Below, piece after piece: positions 47,581-58,955 of a DNA stretch of 64,000 nt (position 1 is its first letter; the number at the start of each line of letters is the position of its first letter). The position numbers and the translations under genes were made by a program. Under the pieces are notes generated by a model, which ran no database searches, was not told where the DNA came from, and saw only the letters and a list, made by a program, of their open reading frames with translations. This DNA comes from Sipunculus nudus (lineage: Eukaryota > Annelida > Sipuncula > Golfingiida > Sipunculidae). The stretch lies in contig CM049317.1 of NCBI GenBank assembly GCA_026874595.1, forward strand, positions 15,310,882 through 15,374,881, in the 5' to 3' direction.

Positions 47581-48009
47581 AACACCAAGAAACAAAGTAC
47601 TTCTACATTTTTACTAAAAAATTGCTGTATTTTACTCACAATTACTAACCTACTACCAAACAGCAGTGTCTGGCTAAGACTTTTACATATTTAAGATATC
47701 TTTTCCAAACTGCTAATATAATTCTCTGCTGAAAGCTGCCAAATATGTTTTGTTCGCTGATATAATACAGTTTTAAAAAGTTGAAAACAAAATGATGCAC
47801 ACTGCCAGCTATTATTGTGTCTGTTTCAATTTAGTGCCTTATATAAATGTCTCTTGTAAACAAATGGACACTAAGGATGCATGTAATTTTCATATTCCAA
47901 AGAAACTAATAATTTCAGACATTGGCAATAACTGAGTTTCAGCTCATGATAGAGATTGGCACATATTCAAAATTTAACAGACCTATGGATCATTTGTCAT
48001 GGAATTGCT

Positions 48010-48370
48010 TCAAGGCCTCAATAACAGAGTTGTGCATAAAGAGGTGTCCATAATCGAGGAATGACCATAATACACAGGGGACAATAATAGAGGTATGACC
48101 AAAAAGAGTAATGTCCATAACAGGTGACCATGGCAAAGGAATGTCTATTATAAAAAGGTGACTATATTAAAGGAATGTCCACAACAGGTGACCACAAAAG
48201 GGAATGTTTATAATAAAAAGGGGACCACAATAGAGGAATGATCATAATAAATACGTGACCATAACAAAGGAATGTCCATGATAGGTGACTATAATACAGA
48301 AATGGCCAAAATAGAGGAGTGTCAATAACAGGTGACCATAATATAGGAGTTAACATAATAGAGAGGGGGA
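48010..48370. repeat. Degenerate tandem array 'ggtgaccataatagaggaatgt'
   Basis: About twelve drifting copies with period near 28 bp. Related in inverse orientation to the array at 20.1 kb and to the inner terminal sequence of the local MITEs. Confidence 0.75.
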
Positions 48371-48959
48371 ACTATAATAGAGTTGTGCATGCAAAGGGAG
48401 GTTTTCCTGGAATTCATTAATTGTCACATAAGCACATTTTCTGTCTGTGTGAATCAGTCCAAATGCAGTGCATGCTTGAAGATGCTATATAACTAGACTG
48501 TCTAGACAAATACAAGTTAATGACAACATGAAATTACATAGCAATAACTGTCATAGGGTCAATCAGTGCTGATTGAAACACACAGTGACATAAGTCACAT
48601 GAACAGTAAGGCCAGGTCAATTGTCAGGGACTTTATTTTCCTTAGACTTCATGGCTGTGTCATAAAATGTTTGTTGTTGCCATGGGTAACAGCACTAAAT
48701 AACACTGCTTCAATGTGTTTTAAAAAAGTCCCAATGGCACCAATAAAAAATTCAAACAGAAGAATACTTTGGTCGGGTTGCAGATTCAATTAAGTCACCG
48801 CCCCATTACACAATCACAGGAAAGGGCAAAAACACACAAATTTGCGAAGTTTTCAGGTATTACTTCTGAAAGCCACTTAGGCATGGGAACCCATAAAAGA
48901 TTGGAAGTCTATAGATCAATGTATCGCTGTATAGTCCTTCCCACAAAATTTTACCTCGC

Positions 48960-49800
48960 ACTTTTTTCTTAATTTGCACTTTGACCTACATGTTGAACAA
49001 AAAGAACTCACAATGGAATTTCTTCCACTGCTGTCATAAAACATCAATTGTTACAGTACATTACATGGGTAAGATTCTTGGCAAGCCTGCAAATGCATTT
49101 ATAATGCGAAATGTTATGCAACAAAACAAACGAACCTCTCCACCGGCTGCAGACATAACTTATCTTTGAGTGCACGTGGAGAAAAACATGTTTCTTTTGA
49201 AATGATTTATCCCAGTTATTCTGTCTTTGCTGGATTTTTTCATGCTTTGTGTTGGCTGCCAAAGCTTCCTTTGTGGCTGCCGCAGTTCTAACATCGAAGC
49301 AGGCTCAAAACAAAATGGCTGTTAGGCCGCTTGTCAAATTTCAGCAGGCACAAACATCCAAAGTTGTGCCCTTTTACAAAACCTCCGTGATTAAAATTTT
49401 GACAGCCATGACCACAGAATCCAAATTCATTAACGGGCTTTTTCAACAGCTGCCGCATTCACAAAATTTTCAATGGAACTGTTACTGCCCCCATTAACCC
49501 TTGAAGTGCCAAGAATATTAATGAGGAGATGCGATTAAGTATTCCCTCAAGAAATCAGCGTATTTTATGTGCCTGCCTCAATACCTGATCCACGGAATCA
49601 TATTCGGTCAACATTTTACTCTTTCTACAATCATTGAAATGTAAAATCATAAAAATCACCCGCATCCAGGTGGCCACACAAATTTTCCACCATCATTTTG
49701 TTTAAAGCTTCCTAATCAATTCATGGCTTCCTTTGTAGCTTTTCACATTTCTTTTTCACCTCCTTTACAAAAGAACTGCTTATTAAACCAAAACATTTCC
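48960..49800. promoter_or_regulatory. Unique, more GC-balanced stretch, possible enhancer
   Basis: Non-repetitive with ACCACA, GATA, TTAATGA and 'atcaattcatgg' elements. The + strand is open for 82 codons at 49249..49497 with no recognisable protein. Regulatory function is inferred from composition. Confidence 0.22.
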
Positions 49801-50359
49801 AGATCTCTCAATTTACGTCAAATGATACTTTAAGGTTTGGAGTTTCAGCTGTGTTTTCTGCATTACCGTTAAAGTTTCTTCCCAAAGTCAGAGGCACTCC
49901 ATAATCCTAAATGACTTCACAACTTTCCCTGCCTTAAATGTCTTTTCAACAAAACAATGTCAAGGTCATTTATTCCTAGTGGAACATTTCTGATTTCAAC
50001 AAAGTAACTCCCAGGTTTTACACCGCTCACTTGATATAAGATACAGTTATTCCTTGACAAAATTGTTATACAGCTATCCCAACTATATGCTGTAATAGAT
50101 GATGTTCCTAACTATGATATATATTACATATAATTACTGAAACTACTACACGGCTAAAAAAAGGCATCAGCAGTATGTATTATCAGACCTCTGGGCAAGA
50201 ACATGAGTGTTGCTGATTAGAACTAGTTATTGGGCAAGATCTGCACATTGATTCCAAGGTAAGTTTTGACAATTTGTCATCAACTTTGTTAACATGAGAA
50301 ATGTTAATATTTTTTTTCAGCCACACCAAAATTTTTTTAAAGTTAGCTTAACTATAAGT

Positions 50360-50660
50360 ACTACATACCTCTGCAGAGTCCCATACCTGTTTCAGACCAT
50401 GCATGTGGCAGGCTGGTAACCTGATTATCCTTCTGCCAACCATGCTCCGTGTATGGCACTGGGTCCTTGGTGTGAAACACCGAGGAACCCCTGAAAGGCA
50501 CAAGCGTGTTAGTGAAATGCTGACGAATTTACGGCTCCATAGCACTCACTCTGGGTGGGGACCAGCTGTGAAAAATCTCACCATTCCTATACTGAGATTT
50601 GAACTCACAATCTCCTGGTTTTTATCAACATACCCTACCCATGGACTACAGAAGCCTGTA
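50360..50660 (-). mobile_element. tRNA-derived SINE, minus orientation
   Basis: The minus-strand head begins GGCTTCTGTAGTCCATGGG and has a box B-like GAGTTCAAATCTC. The body 'tagcactcactctgggtggg' matches the other copies. Confidence 0.8.
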
Positions 50661-51248
50661 GAAATGTTAATACTGATCATTGTCCAGGGGATCCATAGTG
50701 ATAAGACTTGACTAAGGGGAGAATTCATTTTTTTAAGGATAGGTCCATGGCCTGCTGGCGGGACTGTCCATTGAATGAAGATGGGAGTAGGATTAACACC
50801 TGTACCATCACATCAACAGAACTTCACAGTGACATCGATTATAGGCCTAAGTTCAGCGATCAATTATCAATGATTCAGTTCAAACAGAAGATCTGAAGTC
50901 AATTTAAAACCCTTCACCACAGAGTCTGTCCATACACATCAGGAGAAATTATGATATAAATTTTCAGCTCCTGTTGAGTGTCCTGTGATCAATTTTAGAT
51001 AAAATAATATTAATGTGACTGTAGACATTTTCCTCATATTACTCAGAGACCACATACATCTGAAAATACTTGATTAACTGAGAAAAACCTGTAATTAAAA
51101 TCATAGAAAGGTTCATGAAAATTTATATATGTGTATATAATCTGAGAAAGACCAGTCACAACTGTTTAAAGAGTGTGCTGATATTGGTCATACTGTTAAA
51201 GGGGACTATTCACACATCTGACATCTATTAACAAAAGATAATCTCTTG

Positions 51249-51596
51249 AGACCGGCTTCTGTGGCTCTCATGACACAAAGCCAGGAGATCATGAGTTTGA
51301 GTATCAGCCGTAGTGGTGAGATTTTTCACAGTTGACCCTCACCAATGGTGAGCACTCTGCAGGCTTTATGGGAAGGCCATGCCCAATGGCCTTGTTTCAC
51401 CCACATATAAGTGTGCCTTTTGGGGTTCTTTGGTGGTATGACCCAGCTTTGTAGACAATTACACACCCAGGGTCTGCAGGTGCAGTAGTCACCAGGCCTG
51501 GTGAACACCAGAATATAACATGAGAGGAAGCATGTGATACTGCCCTGTCATGAAGTCCGGAATCTGAATGAAGTTCTGCAGATGTACATATGATTT
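51249..51596 (+). mobile_element. tRNA-derived SINE, plus orientation
   Basis: The head GGCTTCTGTGGCTCTCATG includes an A-box-like segment and 'atgagtttgagtatc' as a decayed box B. The body includes 'agcactctgcaggctttatg', and the tail 'gcatgtgatactgccctgtc' is shared with 42672..43045. Confidence 0.8.
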
Positions 51597-52269
51597 GCAT
51601 CTTATGAATTTCACCTTCCTCAAATGCAAAGCAACCAACCAACTTACGTTACATTTTTGTTTGTTAGTCAATTGTTTAATTAGCAACTTGCAGACGAACA
51701 AGCTCATAAATCCATTCATGCATTGTAACAACTTTTCTTAACAGGAATTACCTAAAGATCATTAGTCTGTTAAAAAATTAAGTCACAAATCACATAAATT
51801 CTAAAGAAAAGGTAGGTAAATAACTGTTTTTTAAGAGGTCAAATAAGTACAAAATCCACAAAGTATCACATTCACCATAAAATGTTTGCTCCATAAGCAG
51901 CGGTTATACTATGCTCAATTAATCGCTACACTAACATCTGCAAGACACCGCGGTTGCAAGTCATGTTTGGCCACCAGGCAGTGTTGTCTATGTGGAATTC
52001 CCCCTGCATAATATTTAACCAATCATACTGCAGGTATCACCAGCACAATCAGGTGTCCTTTGAGGTGCCAGTTGCTTTGCACTGCAGTCAGAAGTTGTTG
52101 GTAGTACAGATTTTTCCACCCCCTGTTGGCATACACAGGATGCAATCGTCACCTTTCAAGACAAGTCTCTATACTAACTTGCTTGGGTGGCCTGAGGTCA
52201 GTTATCCCCTAATGTTTGCATATTTCCTCTCTAGCAGTGCCGCATGAGCTTGGCATGGGGGCAGCTATG

Positions 52270-52385
52270 TGTGTTTATACGCCGAGCCAATCAGATTTCT
52301 TTTACCAGCTCTGCAGAGCGCAGGAAACTTTGTTTACATGCTGAGCCAATCAAATTTTACCTTTCCCAGCGCAATCTCACTGGGT
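52270..52385. repeat. Tandem duplication with CCAAT, about 59 bp
   Basis: 'tttatacgccgagccaatca' (52274) and 'tttacatgctgagccaatca' (52333) start two related copies. Confidence 0.75.
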
Positions 52386-54994
52386 GTTTGAAGCTTGCCA
52401 AACCAGAAGAATCCTTCCATTTCTCACAGCATGTAAGTGAAAGGTTACAAGGAGGTCACGCACTGTGTTCAGAGTGTACATAAAAAATGCTTCATAAATT
52501 TTTAAATCCTGTTTCTGAGATACTAGTGTATGTGTTTAAGGGTTACAGAATATTTTCTGTTTATTATTTTTCACAAGTTACTCCATAAAGTATATATAAT
52601 TTTAAACCTGGTACAGAATTCTTTTTGATGATATATCAATTTATTTCTCATTCATTTGCACAAGAGATTTTAATATTTTTGAAAATTTTAAATTTTCAAT
52701 CATCATGTTTCTTTTAAGTTTAAAATTTAATTTAAAATTTTTTTAATACGAATTTCAAAATTCAGTTTTTAGTTAGAAAGACACACAACACAGGAAACAA
52801 GAAAAAAAAACATTCTTGAGTTATCGTCATGTAGTTTGATATCAGCCCACTAAAATGTATCTTAATCCCATTGGTTGCTTCAATCATGTAGAATTTAAAT
52901 AAAATTTTCAATAATGGTAAGATTTCATAAGAAATGTAAGTGAATTTCAATAAGTACATAAACTATAAGTAAGACCACTGCACCAGGTTAAAAATTATAT
53001 ATGTTTCATGGTTCTTATATTAATTTTAAATTTTTTTCGGGCCAATTTAATTGAAGGCAATTTTTCCAGGGATGCTACATTGTGCCAAATGTATTGTAAA
53101 GTGGCTACATGACCTGCAATGTTCAAGCATTTGGGGATTAACTCTGTGTGAAGTAGCAGCACATTCTTTCATCATCTTAGTGCAACACTTTGTACACAAA
53201 CCAAAGTTGTGTCACTTGTCATTATATGATGGTAATTAATACTGTAAACAACAGCTGACTTCAGCAGATGCAGCAACCACTAGGGGGGAATGACACCTGA
53301 TATTGGCACTGTGCACCTATTTATCTACACATCCCCTGTCTAAGGCCAAAACAAATTCTCTGAACCTCGTTCTTGAGGGAAAGAAGCATATGAGGTCGAT
53401 GAGTTCATTCCTAGATCCATAACTGGGTCATATTTTTTTTAGGGTGGACTTCCTTAAGCCCCTCTTAGTGCCAAAAAGATCAATTAGATTTTTTTCTCTT
53501 ATTCCGTTTTTCCCCCTTATTCTGTCTTCTGCCTCTTTCAACTATATCTCAAATAAAGCCAATTTTCGAAAACTGTTCTTAGGTCACAGGGGACAGATTT
53601 GCCCCCAATGTATTTTTCTGAGCTTAACTTTATTTCAAAGGTCATACACTCTGTAACCTTTTCCCTATTATCACTCGATTGGGGCCCCATGCAAAGGGGG
53701 AGACTCCCAACTTGCAACTACAAATGTCCAGTACTAACTGTTTACCTGAAGCACAACCGAAAGTGGAGACAATGCGAAAGGTCAAACCATTTTGGATCAT
53801 ATGAAGAGGGCATAAATTTCAAAAGCATTTCAATGTCAATATTGTTATAACATCAGCCAGGAAGAATATACTAGCCATTGAGCAAGTGTGAGAGTTATAG
53901 TGTGTGTGCCATTATTTAAACATGACAGCTATATTAGTGATCCTTGTGGCCCTTATTCATCAAACAAAGTATCTGCATGACTTTGGTTATTTGGAAGGGT
54001 CTTAACTTAATTTCTGTTGGGTACAAACAATTTAAAAATCACATCCATATTTAATGAAAAATTTCTTTTATTCACAAATAATCATATCCATATACTAGCA
54101 CATTTTCTCACACCTAACACATTTTTTCAATTATAACTGTCAGCATAATTTATAATCCTTATATCTTTACCGAAAAATAATTTCAGTTCCTAAATTTAAA
54201 TGCTTTGAATGTTAGTTGATCAAAGACAGATATACTGATCATTAACCTAATTTTTCAATTTTGGCAGGAGAACTTAAGAACAGATAGCAGAAAACTGAGT
54301 TTGAAGTCCTTAGCCCAGTGGTGGGAAAACATATTTCTGTTTACAGATGGATGAGGGTGATTGCAGTACCTAAGTAACTTTGAATCATCTAAGCAAAAAC
54401 GTTTCCTTTATAAACAGAATATTTAATGGCTATGTTATCTCATAAACGTATCCCTGATCTGGGTTTATTTTTTAAATTTGGTTACAAATTTTCCTTTGTA
54501 GGTTTGAATACAATATTATCTGATGAAATGGGATCATGTAAGACACAATTACATCACACATATCAAAACATATTTTGTCATAATATTTATCTACCTAGAT
54601 GTATTTCATTGCACGTTATCCGAACACATTTCATCTTCAAATGTTCCACAACACTCACAAAAACACTACCTTTTCAAATTTGTCATGTATCTTGGTTGGT
54701 GAAATTATATTACATGTTGTCAATGCAACTCAGATCTACTAAGACCAGTAGTGTATATACAAGTATATATAAGTATATATCATGTGAAAAATCCTATTTA
54801 ACCATTTTTTCTCCATTTAAAAAAAAATGGTGACCAAGGTTTACTTAAATAAATTTTAAGTAAAAAAAATTTTTTTAAGTGACCCATATTGATATTTCAA
54901 ATCTCAGCATCTATAAGCTTAAAACTGCTTTAAAGTACAATAAATGCCTTAAAATGCTTTTTTTTATGCTTAAAGCCAGCTATTCACCTGCCTT

Positions 54995-55690
54995 ATTGAA
55001 GAAGAAAGAAAGTTTTTATTCAGGAAAAAGGCCTCAGGCCCAAAGTTCCAGTGATAGCTACAACATGCAAAATATCAACAATGTCACGGTGACTTATATA
55101 AAACAATATACAACAATAACAAGGTGTAAACATACATGTACACATACACATATTTCACATACATTTACACATAAACATTTTTTGTACAAACACTGAAATA
55201 AATGAATAGATGAATAGAAATCATATGAAGAATTCTATGGTCCTTTTTCTGAAACAGTGAAAAACATATGCTGCAAGATTTCTGATATTGTGGGAATCTT
55301 TCATATTAAAAACATTTATAAAATTCTGTTCAGTAGGCTCATACAAATTTTCAGGCAGATACTTCCTACGCAAATCGGCGTATAAGGGACACTCTAGTAG
55401 AAAATGTGATTCATCTTCAATTATATTATAACCAAGTTTAAAACAATACATGCAAATTCTCTCTTCTCTGCTTATGCCCTTATGACAACCAACCTCTATG
55501 GCTAACATGTGATTTGAGCATCTTAATTTTGCCAATGCACTTCTATAACTAATATTAGGAACACAAATTAAATATTTTTCTAATGTCAACATAGACTTAA
55601 AAACTCCATATGAGTATAGTTTATTACATGTATTAACATCACTATGGTACTTCCTGGTAAAAAATGTACTAATAATGCCTCTGTACATAT
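54995..55690 (-). mobile_element. 5'-truncated LINE, reverse transcriptase C-terminal fragment
   Basis: The minus strand is open for 155 codons at 55221..55688. The peptide has the typical tail of non-LTR retrotransposon polyproteins: LRCSNHMLAIEVGCH, then EERICMYC and EDESHFLLECPLYADLRRKY, a cysteine/histidine motif after the reverse transcriptase domain. The 3' side (to about 54995) includes a 3' UTR with 'gggcctgaggccttt' and a short (TTTC) repeat tail on the minus strand. The catalytic reverse transcriptase and endonuclease parts are missing, so it is a dead 5'-truncated copy. The exact clade (jockey/CR1/RTE-like) cannot be set from this fragment. Confidence 0.85.
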
Positions 55691-55899
55691 GGGAGGTAGT
55701 TTGTTTATCTAGCTGTTAGTAAACAAAACCGTGAAAACTTCAAAATGGCGAAGATTTCACTTTGTGAATATGAGGCCACCTGCAGGATCAATGGATTTCA
55801 CAGAAATCAATAAGTCAAAACAATATACACAGGAATCTATAAAGTTAAACATGCAATATCTTCACCGAAACATGTACAATTTTTTTTTTAAGATTTTAT

Positions 55900-56294
55900 T
55901 TTTTATTTGGTGGAGATAACCGCCTCAATTTTGTATGCTCTCTTATCTAATTCTTAATCTAAGTATGTAAATCTGCAGAGTTCTATTTCCGTTTAGGACT
56001 ACCTGACATGAATTCCTATCATGTTTTTTAGTATCCTGGTGTCAGCCAGGCCTGGTGTCTGCCTCACCTTCAGCTCATTCCCATTGCTTGGTTATAACAC
56101 TGAGGAACCCCAAAAAGGCGTACTTGTTTGTGAGTGATACACAGCTGTGGCGCTGAGACTTCTGCATTCTACACAGTGCTCAACCAGGGTGGAGACCAAG
56201 AGTGAAAGTCTCACCTCCTCAGCTGAGATTTGAACTCATGACCTCTCAGCTTTGAGTCCTGGAGTGCTCTACCCCTGAGCCACAGAAGCCAGTA
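55900..56294 (-). mobile_element. tRNA-derived SINE, minus orientation, with longer 3' tail
   Basis: The minus-strand head GGCTTCTGTGGCTCAGGGG is the best preserved A box of the four copies. Box B is GAGTTCAAATCTC. The tail extends to 'ggtggagataaccgcctc', which also occurs at 41045..41165. Confidence 0.85.
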
Positions 56295-56876
56295 TGTACA
56301 ATTTTTTTATATATGCTATAAGCTTGGTCTATAGGTACATATTGAAATTCACTTACAGTGATACAAGATACATACTGACAATGTGCCTCCAGTTCCTCAG
56401 TGCACCTTTTTTCTGGACAAAAGGACTGACTATTAAATATTTCTTGGGTTCTTTGATGTTATTTTCTATTATATTTGCCATTAGCAAATAACATAGGGAG
56501 CAGTTATAGAAACAATAATTCTGACATCTTAGCCATACTTTACAATAATTCTGAGAAATTTTTTATCATTTGACCTTTTTCTTGTCTTGGCATTCAGATG
56601 CTGAGGAAGATATAAACAAAATACTCCAATAAGACTACAAAAAAAATCATCCCTTTAAAGAGTTTTTCAAGTTCATACACTTTTAATGACTTTTTTTGAA
56701 GTGATTAAATTTTAGTTGAAAGAACTAACAATTATTTTTGACTTGATACACTGAGACTCAATTTCTTACAGTTAACTGTGAATTAGCACACTGTATTAAA
56801 TACTGAACACTGTATTAGCAACAATAATAAACTAAACAAATCATTATTTTTAATACACCCTGCAAAAATCTATATA

Positions 56877-57053
56877 CAGTAGAACCTCCAAATTATGGAC
56901 TCTGATGGGACCGGATATTTTGCATGCAATAGAGTGTTGTCCTTAGTAGGAGGGTTATAGATTTTGGTTAATTCTCTCAAGGCACTGTCCATAAGTGACC
57001 GTAAATAGGAGATGCCCTTAGTAAAGAGGTGCCCGCAAGGAGAGGTTCCACTG
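56877..57053. mobile_element. MITE, CAGTAGAACCTCC ends, TA duplication
   Basis: 177 bp flanked by TA on both sides. CAGTAGAACCTCC at the left and GGAGAGGTTCCACTG at the right form terminal inverted repeats. Best preserved MITE in the window. Confidence 0.85.
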
Positions 57054-57299
57054 TAGAGCATTATTTATGCACCACCTAATGTGAATATAAATGCATTATG
57101 ACTGTGATGACAAAAGCTGTACAATTCATAAATATCCGATGGTTGTCTCATGGTTGCTGTACTGCACAAACACGACCCAGATAAAATAACAGCAAAAAAT
57201 AGAGGAGGCTGAGAATCAACAGAGGGTGCTCGCTGACCAACTTTATGCCAGCGTAAAGATTTAAAGTACAAACCAAGTACTCATATACAGACAACAGTA

Positions 57300-58160
57300 T
57301 GGTATATCACAGATCAGGTGTATGCATGAGATGTAAGGAAATCCACCACGAGAGCTCATCCACAGGTTTAACGGCCAGCAGCATGATGGGAAGATCTTTT
57401 TCTTACTGGATAGCTGTTAACTATACACAAACAGACATGTAAAACACTGTCACAAAATATCCCACAATTCAAGGGCATGGAACTGGCACCCCAGTTTTTG
57501 TTAGTGAACGACCTAGCAGAGCTGCTTCCAAAATCTAGCGACTACACCAGCAGAGTAACAGGAGCTAGGAGAAAAAGGAAGCAGACGGAAAAAAATACCG
57601 GCAAAAACTCAGGCTGGCCTTGGGCAAAATCTCAAAACACGATTAGCTACATCGGCAACTTCATAGCAGTACCCTATAAGTACCGCACAATGCAGAGCAG
57701 AGGGGGCTCTGATGGAATAAAAACCTTGGTGTCCTGACATACTGAACTGAAGGAAACTGGGAAGTCTCGCCACGAACAAATTACCTTATTGCCACTGTAT
57801 TTTGACTAACTTAATGGCATAATGCCACCATACTGGCGATGGCTTTTCTCGACAAATGTCTTAAATAGCTGCCATGTTGCTTGTTGTGACATAAGCAGTA
57901 ACATGATACCTGACCATTATGGTTTCATTGTTGGCCTTTTGCGCAATGACACAATCAGTAGAAGATTCACAGTAATCTGCACTGACAGGTCAATTTGAAC
58001 TGTATGCGGTGTGCTAGAAATAATATACCTCTGCAACAAGTCCCTACTGGATTACTGCAAGATTCCGTTATGATCTATATGTTGACAATGCAGTGGAAAA
58101 AACCCTGACGGTAACATCTGCCAGCATTTGTTGTCTGTGTTAAATCATAACTCCTGGCTT
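57300..58160. promoter_or_regulatory. Unique GC-balanced stretch, possible enhancer or diverged exon
   Basis: No repeats, near-balanced composition. The + strand is open for 86 codons at 57477..57737 with no recognisable domain. I leave it as unassigned unique sequence. Confidence 0.2.
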
Positions 58161-58309
58161 AAAGGCAACAATTTAGTCGGTCAACTAATACCAGTCATGG
58201 AAACCAATATTATATGTTTTATCTGTAAAGTGAATTCCCACACGTATAATGGAATTATGTATCTGTACTCTTGGTTATGGTGATTATTCATATAGTGTAC
58301 TGAAAGTCC

Positions 58310-58465
58310 CTCTGAAAACATTATTATTATTATAATTATCATTACTTTAATTAACATTATTACTATTATGATTATTACTATCATTCTTACTACTTTTATT
58401 ATAATTATAATCATTATTATTACAGGTAAACTTAATTATAATCATTATTATTACAGGTAAACCTA
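58310..58465. repeat. ATT-rich low complexity with a 31-bp tandem duplication
   Basis: Imperfect (ATT)n, followed by 'taattataatcattattatt' plus 'acaggtaaac' occurring twice in a row. Confidence 0.9.
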
Positions 58466-58795
58466 CCTGTAGCTTATATTCAAGTAGTTTATAATAAATC
58501 TGACAGTACAACTCTTATATTAATAGCATTTATATTAATATTAACGGCAACTTGATATTAGATGGTGGTCAGCAGAGCACAAAGTACCTGCACCCTACAT
58601 AAATATCAAGATTTTCAACATGAAGCAGGGAAGCACATACAAGAAAAGTAGCAACCCCACAAAGGACAATAATGCTAACAAATCCCTAACCCTCTAAAGA
58701 AAGGGATGAATCTGTCTCCTTGTGCTGATATGTCCTATGCATTATATAATCACCAAATTCTTATATTAGAATCAGACCAACAACAGCAGGTGTCA

Positions 58796-58955
58796 CATGT
58801 TTAAAATTTGGAGCTGGATGCACTCACCGATCTGATTACAATTCTTAGCTCTGTGCCAATCTGGTGATCAGACCAGCAGAGACGTTTTCTATATGAAAGC
58901 AGTCGTTATAGACAGGGATATCTGCTATGACTGCAGTGTATAACCGCTGGGTGAG
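58796..58955. mobile_element. Partial copy of the fold-back element at 24.6 kb
   Basis: 'catgtttaaaatttggagctg', 'gatcagaccagcagag' and 'gactgcagtgtataaccgctg' align in order with 24776..24925. Confidence 0.7.

Noticed and set aside
49249-49497. 82-codon + strand open frame
   Set aside because: Protein-like composition but no recognised family, no splice context, and close to chance length.
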